Source: UBA3824 sp017541145 (GTDB lineage Bacteria; Bacteroidota; Bacteroidia; Bacteroidales; UBA3824). Taken from it: DNA of 64,000 bases. Shown here in pieces: positions 15,036 through 24,250 of this stretch (positions are counted from its first letter, which is position 1; every line of letters begins with the position of its first letter). Where the stretch lies: assembly GCA_947168365.1 (NCBI GenBank), contig CAMVLO010000001.1:83183-147182 (forward strand), given 5' to 3'. A program made the position numbers and the translations under genes. The notes beneath the pieces were generated by a model, which was not told the origin of the DNA, did no database searches, and worked only from the letters and a program-made list of their open reading frames with translations.

Positions 15036-18000
15036 ATTTTTGAAGTTGTACTCTTCTAAAATTCAATAACGGTAAAATTATTGCGTATTCTTTTTCGTCG
15101 TCTTTGCAAAACCATGATAGTACAAAACGAATTTTTGCTGTAAAGGGTTCATAACCAATCTTTTGATAGGCTGATAATTTTTCCGTAAAAGCTTTGGAAA
15201 ATTTCATAATTTCAAAGTTTTGGTGATATAAGGTTTCTCCTTTAATATCAAGTTTTTGACCGCTCATTAATTTCAAAATTTCCAATTTCTTGTCTTTGAA
15301 GAATTTAAGATTTATATCCTTGTGAGTAAGCGCAACTATCAATTCTTCAGGACGTTCGTATTCCGTATTGTCAGTTGTAAAACTTGTAGACATCGGTTGT
15401 AAAAAATCCAAATTGTTTGAATTGTAATGGATATTTAGAAATCTTTTAGCACGTGTAAAACCGACATATAACCTTCGTTTGTCTTCGTCTGTGTTGATAC
15501 TCAGATTGTTGAGGTACATAAAAACGTGGTCGAATTCGCGGCCTTTGGCTTTGTGAATTGTGGATACCATTACTATCGATTTTTCTGTTTTAACAAAATC
15601 TTCCAACGATGATTCTCTCAGAAATACTACAAAATCAGTAAGATATTTGTCTTTATAATTGTTTTCAAAAGCTGTGATGATATCCAAAACCAAATGCAAG
15701 CATCCGCTTTGTAAATATTTTTCTGTTAATGTGTTTTTTGCTTTTTCCCATATTTCTGTGCTTATTTTGGGCGTTACAAGATTCTTTTTCAATGTTTTAA
15801 CGAAGAATTTTAATTCCGCAATATTTGTAAGGTCAAAACCGACATTGCTTTGTATTAGTTTGCATTGAATTTTGTTTTTTAACAATATACCCAAAATAGC
15901 AAGAGCTTCTTGATTTGTGGAAGTCAAAACGGCGCAAGTTCCGCTTTGATAGTTGGTAATCAAATCGTTGACTACTGCATTTTCAAAACTGTTTTTACAA
16001 GTATGCTTTACCAATGTTACTTTTCCATTGTCTGAATTTTTTGATACAATTGGAATTGTTTTCATGCGTTGATTGATTGTTGTAACAAATCGATTAGCAA
16101 AGTCAACTATCTGAACCGCAGACCGATAATTTTCTACCAGTTCGTAATTTGTGGCTTTATATTTTTGTATCATTTGCGCCAAATATTCCGATGATGAACC
16201 TCTGAACTGATAGATATTTTGATCATCGTCGCCAACTGCTATTACTCTCAGATTATCATTGTTTTCTATTAAGGCTTCTACCAACGCAAATTCATTTTTG
16301 TCCATGTCTTGCGCTTCGTCGATTACAAGAACTTTTTTTGTGATTTTGTTTTGTTCTACTTCGTGATTCCTTATCATTTCTGAGGCTTTGAAAACTACGT
16401 CGGCAGATTCTTCTATTTTACCGATTTGACCAATCAAATCAAAACAATACGAATGAAACGTTTTGATTTCCACAAAGTTGGCAACATTTCCCATCAATTT
16501 ACAAAGTCGTGATTTAAATTCCAATGCCGCAGCACGTGAAAATGTCAACATCAAAAGTTGTTCGTGTTTGATATCCTCCAAAAGAAGTAATGATGCAAGT
16601 TTATGAACCAAAACTCGTGTTTTTCCACTGCCCGGACCTGCCGAAACCACGATATGTGGCGAAGTGTTATCGTCTATGATTTCTTTTTGTTTAATTGACA
16701 GTGTTTCAAATAGTTCCTTGTATCTTTTGGGCGTGATATTCCGCTCTATTTCTTTCAATCGTTCTTGTGTAAAGTATCTTGCTAAAAATTTCTTGTAGTC
16801 AAGATTGAAATAATCTTTTACAAAGTTTAACGCGTCATTGTAATTCTTTACCATCATATTTGCAAATTCACCTACGATATGGATTTGTTGAATTTTTTGA
16901 CTGTAAAATTCGTCCATTTGTTTGTAATCTTCTTTGGTGTATTGCTGACGATTGTTTAGGTTTAAACGGTTGATATTTAGACCCATATAAATTACAAGAA
17001 ATCCGCCTTCCAATTTCATAGAGTTGATTTTTGCTAAAAACAGTAATGATTCTTCTACGTCGGAAATTTCGGCTTCAAATTCTTTGTAAAGTGAGTTGTT
17101 ATAATTATTTAGTAATTCAATTATCGAAAATAGTATCAAATTGTTGTCAGAATTGTTGGTTGCGGTGTAACGTTCCAACAAAAAACTGATAATAAAAGAT
17201 GACATCGCAAACATCTTTCTCTGTTTTTCACGCAGCAATGCTAATGGAATTTGTGGTATAATTAGCACTGTATCAGACGATTCTTGTGACAATTTGATGT
17301 ATGATTTTATTTTCCAAAACAATAAAATCGTTTTGATGTTTTTTACATTTGATGCAAGTTTCAGTTTCTCTGCTTCTTCGTTTAATTGTTTGATATTAAA
17401 TGTGTTGCCCTCTTGTATTAAGTTGTCCAAGATAAAGAAATCCAAATCGTAAAATGCTTTCAAAATTTTTTGAGTTTCTTTTGGTGAGTTGATATACGCA
17501 GAGAGGTCGCGGTCGTCTTTCAAGATTTTTTCTTGTCGCATGGTTTGAACAGCCGAAATTACGTTTTCTTTTGTAATTCCGAGTGTATCAGCGAGATAAT
17601 CAATACGACTTTCTGCATCATCGTTTCCTGCACGAGCAACATATTTGCTTGAAATTAAGGATTTTATGATTCGTTTTGCATTTTCTTTGCTACTGTCGGT
17701 CAAAAATAATTTTGATTCATTGATTTTGTTTGCTGCTTCATCGAAGTTTTTTGCTAAAATACTTGTAGCGTAAACGTGCGGCGAATTTTTGCCGCGTTGG
17801 ATATAACCGGCGTTTTCAAGTGCTTGCAACGCAGTTTTTACGCGAGTTTCTACATCGCTTACTTCGTAGTCCCAGCCGGCAGCTCTGGCAATTTCCAATG
17901 CTGACGAACAGAATGATTTGCGGTATCTGGTTTGATTTTTTATTGCTTTCCAAACTTGATTGATTTCGGCACACGAAATTTTGGTTTGGTTGTTCAAAAT

Positions 18001-19785
18001 GAAATGTTTATCCAAATCATTGTTGTTGTAAAGTACAAAACATTCGGCTTCAAGATTCGGATCACGACCTGCACGTCCGGCTTCTTGTACATAATTTTCG
18101 AGTGAATCAGAGATGTCGTAATGGATTACTAATTTTACATTTGATTTGTCAACACCCATGCCGAATGCCGAGGTTGCCACCATTACTTGTACTTTGTCTG
18201 AAATAAATGCATCTTGATTTTTTTGTTTTTCTTTCGGCTCCATTTTCCCGTTGAAAGCCAATGATTTGATGCCGTCTCTTGTTAGTTTTTCTGCAAGTAA
18301 AATTGTTCGTTTTGTTCTTGATACATAGACAATTGTCGGACAATTTTTTGTTTCAATCAAGTCTCTTAATGTTGTATATTTTTCTTCTTCGGTTTCTTTG
18401 AAAAGTACTTGGTAACGAAGATTGGTACGAGATGCTGTTGTTGCAAATATTTTGAGTTCGATATTGAGTTTTGTTTTGAAATAGTCTTTGATATCCGATA
18501 CTACCTTTTGTTTTGCTGTGGCAGTAAAACACGATACAGGGATGCTTTTACATTTCTTTTTCTGTGCTAACTCTCTGATATAGTCGCCAATATAGAGATA
18601 GTCAACACGAAAATCCTGTCCCCATGCGCTGAAACAATGTGCTTCATCAATTACAAATCTTGCAATCTGACGTTTTAGTAACAATGTTTCAATAGTTTTG
18701 CTTCTGAGTGATTCCGGCGAGATATACAACAATGAAGCTACTCCGGATTCTACTCTTTCGATAGCCTCTTGCCGTTCAAGCGGACTTAATAATCCGTTTA
18801 TTGTAACAGCGTCGGCAATTCCGCGTTTTTCGAGATTGTCAACTTGGTCTTTCATAAGCGATTGCAACGGCGATATTACAACTGTTAACGCCCTTTCCGT
18901 GATTCCTGAAATCAGAGCCGGAAGTTGAAATGTCAGACTTTTGCCGCCGCCGGTTGGAAAAATTGCAAGTAATGACATGTTTTCAACAGCGGCTTTTACT
19001 GCATTTTGTTGCAACGGTTCGCCGCCGTAAGTTCTAAAATTGTCAAAACCAAAAATCTTTTTCAGATGAACCGACGGGTTGAGCAATTGATTGCAATATT
19101 CACAATATCCGCATGGCGTATTCCTTAGAATTTTTATAACTGTTTCTACCATAGGATATTGCAGATGAACCCAATATGGAATAATTGAGTTTTTGTCTTT
19201 CGTGGTAATAATTGCGAGAGTATAAGCAAGTGCAACCGGCGAATTATTAATCAGAGTTTCTATTGGCGCATTTTTACAAATTTTACCGTCAAAATAGTTT
19301 GTAATCAACTGATAAACATCTTCTTGCGGGGTGCAATTGTTGTACACGAAAAATCCGTTGAATTCATCTTTTGTGTACAGAAGATCTATTAAGATGTTTC
19401 TGTAGTTTTGATTCAACGATTGAAACGCATTTACTTCGTCATAAAACAATTCCTTAGCCTTGATTGCATCATTCAGAGGATTGGAAAGTTCGTCAGATAT
19501 AATTTTGTCGTCCTTCAAAAGTTTATGGTACGGCTTTTCCGGAAATAGCAACGGCGAAAAATATAATGTATCAATTAGATACGTGTCTTTAGCACGATTG
19601 AAGTAATTGGAATCGTGATGACAAATATTATGACCGCAAATAAATTTGAAATCTTTAATGAAATTTTCAAAATCTGAACTTTGTGAAGTGTGTAAAGTTT
19701 TTCCGTCCATAGAAACCGCACCAAAGTCCAAAACCTTTTTTGTTTGCGGATTTACCTCAAGATCGATAAAAACAACACTTTGCAT
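15034..19785 (-). CDS. Exonuclease - RecQ helicase - UvrD/Rep helicase fusion
   Basis: 1,583 aa. Three modules: an N-terminal DnaQ/DEDD-type exonuclease (VVFIDLEVN, ICGHNICHHDSNYF, PLNDAIKAKEL; ~1-110); a RecQ-type SF2 helicase (TGGGKS near 277, DEAH near 378, QEAGRAGRDP in motif VI); and a UvrD/Rep SF1 helicase (GPGSGKT near 1052, DEAQD near 1157, GDDDQNIYQFRG, HKAKGREFDHVF near 1407, YVGFTRAKR). Two motors plus a nuclease in one chain suggest DNA repair or processing of aberrant or foreign DNA. The start is placed at 19785 because a promoter-like TAGATTTG (minus strand, 19819-19812) lies between it and the alternative start at 19824. Confidence 0.88.
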   Translation of the reverse strand: MQSVVFIDLEVNPQTKKVLDFGAVSMDGKTLHTSQSSDFENFIKDFKFICGHNICHHDSNYFNRAKDTYLIDTLYFSPLLFPEKPYHKLLKDDKIISDELSNPLNDAIKAKELFYDEVNAFQSLNQNYRNILIDLLYTKDEFNGFFVYNNCTPQEDVYQLITNYFDGKICKNAPIETLINNSPVALAYTLAIITTKDKNSIIPYWVHLQYPMVETVIKILRNTPCGYCEYCNQLLNPSVHLKKIFGFDNFRTYGGEPLQQNAVKAAVENMSLLAIFPTGGGKSLTFQLPALISGITERALTVVISPLQSLMKDQVDNLEKRGIADAVTINGLLSPLERQEAIERVESGVASLLYISPESLRSKTIETLLLKRQIARFVIDEAHCFSAWGQDFRVDYLYIGDYIRELAQKKKCKSIPVSCFTATAKQKVVSDIKDYFKTKLNIELKIFATTASRTNLRYQVLFKETEEEKYTTLRDLIETKNCPTIVYVSRTKRTILLAEKLTRDGIKSLAFNGKMEPKEKQKNQDAFISDKVQVMVATSAFGMGVDKSNVKLVIHYDISDSLENYVQEAGRAGRDPNLEAECFVLYNNNDLDKHFILNNQTKISCAEINQVWKAIKNQTRYRKSFCSSALEIARAAGWDYEVSDVETRVKTALQALENAGYIQRGKNSPHVYATSILAKNFDEAANKINESKLFLTDSSKENAKRIIKSLISSKYVARAGNDDAESRIDYLADTLGITKENVISAVQTMRQEKILKDDRDLSAYINSPKETQKILKAFYDLDFFILDNLIQEGNTFNIKQLNEEAEKLKLASNVKNIKTILLFWKIKSYIKLSQESSDTVLIIPQIPLALLREKQRKMFAMSSFIISFLLERYTATNNSDNNLILFSIIELLNNYNNSLYKEFEAEISDVEESLLFLAKINSMKLEGGFLVIYMGLNINRLNLNNRQQYTKEDYKQMDEFYSQKIQQIHIVGEFANMMVKNYNDALNFVKDYFNLDYKKFLARYFTQERLKEIERNITPKRYKELFETLSIKQKEIIDDNTSPHIVVSAGPGSGKTRVLVHKLASLLLLEDIKHEQLLMLTFSRAAALEFKSRLCKLMGNVANFVEIKTFHSYCFDLIGQIGKIEESADVVFKASEMIRNHEVEQNKITKKVLVIDEAQDMDKNEFALVEALIENNDNLRVIAVGDDDQNIYQFRGSSSEYLAQMIQKYKATNYELVENYRSAVQIVDFANRFVTTINQRMKTIPIVSKNSDNGKVTLVKHTCKNSFENAVVNDLITNYQSGTCAVLTSTNQEALAILGILLKNKIQCKLIQSNVGFDLTNIAELKFFVKTLKKNLVTPKISTEIWEKAKNTLTEKYLQSGCLHLVLDIITAFENNYKDKYLTDFVVFLRESSLEDFVKTEKSIVMVSTIHKAKGREFDHVFMYLNNLSINTDEDKRRLYVGFTRAKRFLNIHYNSNNLDFLQPMSTSFTTDNTEYERPEELIVALTHKDINLKFFKDKKLEILKLMSGQKLDIKGETLYHQNFEIMKFSKAFTEKLSAYQKIGYEPFTAKIRFVLSWFCKDDEKEYAIILPLLNFRRVQLQK

Positions 19786-20003
19786 AAATATTGAATTTTG
19801 AGTTAATAGTGCAAATCTAATCAATAATTTTTAAAAATACAATAAGATTTTATGTTGTTTTTTGACATCGTTATATTTTTTTTGTTTTATCATAGTGTAC
19901 ATTTTATATTTTCCTCCTTCATTTTTCGTGAGTTTTATTTTTGTTGTAAGCAAAAAATGTTTTATTTTTGCGTTTAGAAAAATATTATTTTACTTGTTTT
20001 AAA

Positions 20004-20393
20004 ATGAAACTCAAAGATAATGAACTTATTGCGATTACGCATCTCGCTTTTTATATTATTTCGGCAGATGGTATCGGTACCGACGAGGAATATTCTGCTA
20101 TTAGTACTGAACTCTTAACTTTCGGACTTTCTGACGAAGAAATCGTTTCTGTAATTGAAGCTTCTAATGCGATGTCTCTTGATGAAGCTGTCGCAATCGC
20201 TAAATCTATGAACGCGCCTCAAAAAACTTATGCTTGCTCGGTAATGGGTTTTATCGTGGCTTCCGACGGCGATATTGACGACGATGAAATGAAAGTTTGG
20301 GAAGAAATTGTTAATAAATGCGGTTTCCCGGATATGAGCATTCACGAAGCTATTGAAAATGTTAACTTTGTAAATAAAAAGTTGGAAGAGTAG
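20004..20393 (+). CDS. TerB-like (tellurite resistance-type) protein
   Basis: 129 aa from the ATG (an upstream TTG is unlikely as it falls in the promoter). All-helical acidic protein with the TerB pattern: HLAFYIISADGIGTDEEYSAI and a second VMGFIVASDGDIDDDEMKVWEEI, each with an acidic metal-binding-like D-G-D/E cluster. TerB-like domains occur in stress and membrane-associated proteins; the role here is unknown. A promoter TTG-N19-TATTTTTG (19941-19970) precedes it, and a terminator follows. Confidence 0.7.
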   Translation: MKLKDNELIAITHLAFYIISADGIGTDEEYSAISTELLTFGLSDEEIVSVIEASNAMSLDEAVAIAKSMNAPQKTYACSVMGFIVASDGDIDDDEMKVWEEIVNKCGFPDMSIHEAIENVNFVNKKLEE

Positions 20394-20423
20394 GGTAGAA
20401 CCTGCTTCCGCGATTTCTATATA

Positions 20424-20463
20424 AAAAAGCCGAAAGTAATGGGTATTTACTTCCGGCTTTTTT
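20424..20463 (+). terminator. Rho-independent terminator (bidirectional)
   Basis: Stem formed by AAAGCCGAAAGTAA and TTTACTTCCGGCTTT with A and T runs on both sides, between convergent genes. Confidence 0.8.
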
Positions 20464-20477
20464 CTTTGACTTTGTTT

Positions 20478-22718
20478 TTACTTTTTGATGAATTTCGCAG
20501 ATGAAATTCCGTTTGTTATAATATAAATTCCGGGTTTTAGATGCGAAATATCTATTTCCTTATTCTTATCGGTGTTATTCAACTCCATCATCTTTTTACC
20601 GGTAATATTCATGATAATAAATTTGTTACTTTGAATATTGATGTTAATATAATTGTCTGCCGGATTGGGATAAATCTTAATCGTTTTTGATGTAGAATTA
20701 TCCGGAGTTTCTATTACTGAAGTTTCGAGGTTATCGTTATCAGTTGTAGTCGGCTCTTCTTGTTGTGACGGTTCATCATCTTGTGACGGTTCATCTTCTT
20801 GAGACGGCACGCCTTGTTGAGTTGGTTCGTCTTCTTGAGACGGTTCTTCTTGCTGTGGCAAGTTGCCGGTGACTGTAATTATGGCTGTAGCTCCTCCGTT
20901 GGAAAATAACTTGAAACTCAAATTATCTTTTGACGTGAGGTTGTCAATTATTGTTTTCTTTATTGATTTATTTCCGTCGTCTTCGTACAAAACTGCGCTG
21001 TAAGTCTTGTTTGAACTCAAAAAGTCTAAACTTAAATTTGCAGTTCGTTGTCCGTAGTTGTGAGTCGATACAAACCATTTGTCATCTTTTTTGCGGGCTA
21101 TGGAAAAATAATTTCCGGGATCACCTTCCAATATTTTGTAATCGTCCCAAACCGTGGGCAATTCTTTGAAGTATTCAATCTCGGTTTCGTTGGGATACTC
21201 TTTGGGTTTTCCGTACCAAAGTAGATGTTGAATCGGACAGAAAAATGCTGTACTGAGTGCCAATTGATGTCCTTTGGTAGTGTTCATACCTTTGTATGCT
21301 ACATTTTTTTCAGGGTAACCTTTGTAACAAATTGTGTAATCCGCACTTCCCGTCATGTAACGCGAAAATGGCAATAATGTGGTGTGATTACCGAGATTAT
21401 CACGATGTTCGTTTCCTCTTATGCCCTCGGTGGTCATCAGGTTGGGAAATTTCATCTCCAATCCGGTTGGGCGAATATCATCATGTACATTTATTAACAT
21501 TTTTCTATCGTATGCACCTTTTATGATATCGTAAATTTGTTTCAATCCGTATTGGGATTCTCCGTCCATGAATCCGAGTTTCAATCCTTTTACGCCCCAA
21601 CTTTGGTACAAATTCAGCATTTCTTCGTTGTCGTAGTTCGTCCATGCAACTTTGTTGACATATAATATTATGCCGATACCTTGTGATTGGGCGTAGTTGC
21701 AACACTCTTGAATATTTAATTGCGGTATAGGTTTTAGAGGGTCTGATTTTTTATTGTGTTCGTTGCTGTAGCCCAATCCGTACCAGCCCGCGTCCAAAAG
21801 TACGTAACTGAAATTCATCTTCTTAGCAAAATCTATTCTTTCTTTTACCGAATCGGTATAGAAGATGTTGCCCTCAATGCAAGCTCTGAATACTTTTCCG
21901 GGTTTTATCCAGTCGGTATTGTCAGTAGTTTTCTCGTTGAGTGAGTAGATAATATACTTTCCTTCAATCATTTGCGACGGTGTTTCGCCAAATACACAGT
22001 ATCTCCACGATGTTGTAGAGTTGATACTGCTTTTAAATGATTGTGAAAATGAATATATCCCATTGTTGAATTCAATTTTCAATCTGTCAGCCAAAGCCAA
22101 ATTGCCAGCCTCATTCATCAAGACCGAAAATTTCTCTGTTTGGATAAACAGCGGAGCAAGTGAATAACCGCTGCTTCCGGCTTTTTTCTCAGTGTAACCG
22201 TGTTCGCAACCTTTTTCTGAATAACATGTCGGATTAAAATTGGTTAAATCTATCGAAGTATATTCTTCTTTTAGAATTAAACCGTCTTTTACATCATATT
22301 TTACCGCAAATCCTTCATCGTAAAGTCTTATTATGATGTCGTAAAGATAATTGTTTGATGTTTTAAATGTTAGAATATATTGCTTATATTGATCTTTGAT
22401 TGTACTTTTTTCACCGATTTTACTTTCAATAGTTCCATTATAAATGCTTTCTTTTTTATCTTGAAATTCATCGCTTGAAGTTCCAAATCGTCCTTTATTG
22501 GTTTTGATTCCCAAATTTACTTTTATTACATTGTGATTTATTGCATTGAGATTCAGGATTCCAATCAAATTATCTTTTTCGTAAGTAAGGTAGCAAGCAA
22601 TTTTGCTGTTTGGTGACTTCAATTCTGCAATATTGCTATTTGTGGATTGTGCGTTGACAAAACTGCATACAAATAGACATAATATTGTGATTATTGTATG
22701 GTATTTTATACGTATCAT
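20478..22718 (-). CDS. Glycoside hydrolase family 97 enzyme with T9SS sorting tail
   Basis: 746 aa. Signal peptide, GH97 beta-sandwich and TIM barrel (VLLDAGWYG, WGVKGLKLGFMD near 380, HDDIRPTGLEMKFPNLMTTEGIRG near 413-436), C-terminal beta domain, a low-complexity linker of repeated EEPSQ/DEPSQ units (~620-660) and a Por-type T9SS tail (IKIYPNPADNYI... to KFIKK). GH97 enzymes cleave alpha-glucosides or alpha-galactosides. A Gly where retaining members carry the nucleophile Asp suggests an inverting, SusB-like mechanism. The T9SS tail implies secretion to the surface or medium, unlike SusB itself. No susC/susD genes are nearby. Confidence 0.88.
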   Translation of the reverse strand: MIRIKYHTIITILCLFVCSFVNAQSTNSNIAELKSPNSKIACYLTYEKDNLIGILNLNAINHNVIKVNLGIKTNKGRFGTSSDEFQDKKESIYNGTIESKIGEKSTIKDQYKQYILTFKTSNNYLYDIIIRLYDEGFAVKYDVKDGLILKEEYTSIDLTNFNPTCYSEKGCEHGYTEKKAGSSGYSLAPLFIQTEKFSVLMNEAGNLALADRLKIEFNNGIYSFSQSFKSSINSTTSWRYCVFGETPSQMIEGKYIIYSLNEKTTDNTDWIKPGKVFRACIEGNIFYTDSVKERIDFAKKMNFSYVLLDAGWYGLGYSNEHNKKSDPLKPIPQLNIQECCNYAQSQGIGIILYVNKVAWTNYDNEEMLNLYQSWGVKGLKLGFMDGESQYGLKQIYDIIKGAYDRKMLINVHDDIRPTGLEMKFPNLMTTEGIRGNEHRDNLGNHTTLLPFSRYMTGSADYTICYKGYPEKNVAYKGMNTTKGHQLALSTAFFCPIQHLLWYGKPKEYPNETEIEYFKELPTVWDDYKILEGDPGNYFSIARKKDDKWFVSTHNYGQRTANLSLDFLSSNKTYSAVLYEDDGNKSIKKTIIDNLTSKDNLSFKLFSNGGATAIITVTGNLPQQEEPSQEDEPTQQGVPSQEDEPSQDDEPSQQEEPTTTDNDNLETSVIETPDNSTSKTIKIYPNPADNYININIQSNKFIIMNITGKKMMELNNTDKNKEIDISHLKPGIYIITNGISSAKFIKK

Positions 22719-23329
22719 TTTATTATATTTTTTGTTATTTATAGAATGTAAAAGTATAAATTGTTGATTAAATAAAAAAATATGATGTAATAAAAATTTT
22801 ATTTATTGAGATTACATATATATGTTACATCATTTAAATTCATTTTATTACAAAGTTGTGACTTTTTGCGTTGTTATGATACTTATATCGGGTGGCGGTT
22901 CTGACTTTTTACTTCAATATGAAAGTCATATCGGGTGGCGGTTATGACTTTTTACCTCAATATGAAAGTCATATCGGACCTCGGTTCTGACTTTTTACCT
23001 TGAGTGGAAAGTCACTTCGGGGAGCAAATATTGATATTATCATGATGTCAAAACCAAGAATCTGTGTCCGATATAAGAATTTTTGTCAGAAAATTGTTTC
23101 TACTTGTTGGGATTATGGATATTTCTTGTTGGTTGAAATTCCCGTTTGAAGGATTTTATGAGTTGTTTTTGTGTGACAATTTATCCGGCTTTTTTGTAAT
23201 ATAATTGTTGTTAACTGTTTGATATTGCCTCTGATATTGACTTCTGTATATTAAACAACGAAATATCATAAGAAATTTTGCAGTTTCTGAGATATTCCGT
23301 TGGTAATAATTGATGTTAAAATAAAAAAA
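22719..23329. other. 611-bp intergenic region with hairpin repeats
   Basis: No gene supported. The first part holds the minus-strand leader of the GH97 gene; the middle holds three tandem 43-bp hairpin units (22885-23013); the remaining 316 bp has only a 35-codon frame without support. Confidence 0.6.
22885..23013. repeat. Three tandem 43-bp hairpin-forming repeats
   Basis: Units at 22885-22927, 22928-22970 and 22971-23013. Each begins ATATCGG and contains TGACTTT and AAAGTC arms around a ~13-nt loop. The first two differ at two bases; the third has more changes but keeps the stem. A degenerate partial unit precedes them from about 22858. Not a CRISPR: there are no spacers. Confidence 0.85.
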
Positions 23330-24115
23330 CTATTTATTTAACGCTTCCAAAAGTTCGGCGTTGGTAATTTTTAGTTCTACTGATTCGTTTGACTTGTTTC
23401 CAACATATTTGTACACCATATTTTTGTTGGCATTGGCAATAATTTTTGTTTGCTGATGGCTAACTAAATCGGAAGTCAAATTTTGTATAATATTTTTTCT
23501 GGACTCAGGATCCTTCAGAATTTTTGTTTTTTCTTGCATGGTTACAAGATCTTCGTTGATTGTGTAGACGTAAACAACATCGTCTCCAATGATTGAAATA
23601 GAAGTAATGGAAATTTCGTCGTCTAATTTTAGAGGCAATAAGCCTTGTGAAGAGCTGATTAATATTTGTACGCGTTCTTCCGGCGAAACTTCTTGTTCCA
23701 TTGCTTGTTTCAATTCTTGTACTGAGATTTTTACTTTTATTGCAGTAGACTCGTCGTTGTTGTCCATAAAGGTGATGGAAATTCCGTTGTGACCTTGCAG
23801 TATTTGGAATAGTGTTTTGAAATTGCTTTGTCCGGTAATTGTTTTTAATGTGTTTTGTTTGGTTTTTTCAAGATTTTGCGCAAGTATTTTTGTGCTTTGA
23901 GTAGGATTTACGTCAGTCTCCATATTGTAAATATAATTTAGATAGTCGTCTTCTACATTTATTTGTGTGATGTTAAGACCATCAGATAATTTTATCGGAC
24001 ACATCGCGTTTGCCATTTGTGCAACCTGATTCAAAGTTTGCGCTTTTGCTGTGTTTACATCTATGATTGTAAACAAAAATACTAATAATAGTATTTTTGT
24101 AATTATCTTCTTCAT
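23330..24115 (-). CDS. Secreted protein with internal duplication
   Basis: 261 aa: a signal peptide (ends near TAKAQ, residue 26) followed by two related ~110-aa halves. CPIKLSDGLNITQINVEDDYLNYIY in the first half aligns with LPLKLDDEISITSISIIGDDVVYVY in the second, and each half ends in a similar helix (ISVQELKQAM / ITNAELLEALN). Likely periplasmic. Family and function not recognised. Confidence 0.65.
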   Translation of the reverse strand: MKKIITKILLLVFLFTIIDVNTAKAQTLNQVAQMANAMCPIKLSDGLNITQINVEDDYLNYIYNMETDVNPTQSTKILAQNLEKTKQNTLKTITGQSNFKTLFQILQGHNGISITFMDNNDESTAIKVKISVQELKQAMEQEVSPEERVQILISSSQGLLPLKLDDEISITSISIIGDDVVYVYTINEDLVTMQEKTKILKDPESRKNIIQNLTSDLVSHQQTKIIANANKNMVYKYVGNKSNESVELKITNAELLEALNK

Positions 24116-24196
24116 AATAGATTAAGTATTTTAGAATGGTTATTTTATTAGTTTTGTTTTTTTACTACTAATAATTGATATAAGATAGAGAAAATA

Positions 24197-24229
24197 ATAA
24201 AAAAGCCGGAATAATTTAGTTCCGGCTTT
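24197..24229 (-). terminator. Rho-independent terminator of pfp
   Basis: Arms AAAGCCGGAA and TTCCGGCTTT; on the minus strand it is followed by a T-rich run. It lies 22 bp after the phosphofructokinase stop. Confidence 0.8.
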
Positions 24230-24250
24230 ATGATAGAAATAGTAAAAAAA

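Noticed and set aside
19786..19824. Upstream extension of the giant helicase
   Set aside because: A -7 promoter box lies inside this stretch and the exonuclease domain begins right after the Met at 19785.
22885..23013. Possible CRISPR array
   Set aside because: The units are directly adjacent with no spacers and only three copies, and no cas genes are present.
23042..23149. 35-codon frame in the GH97 downstream gap
   Set aside because: No ribosome site, no recognisable motif, and chance frames of this length are common in such DNA.
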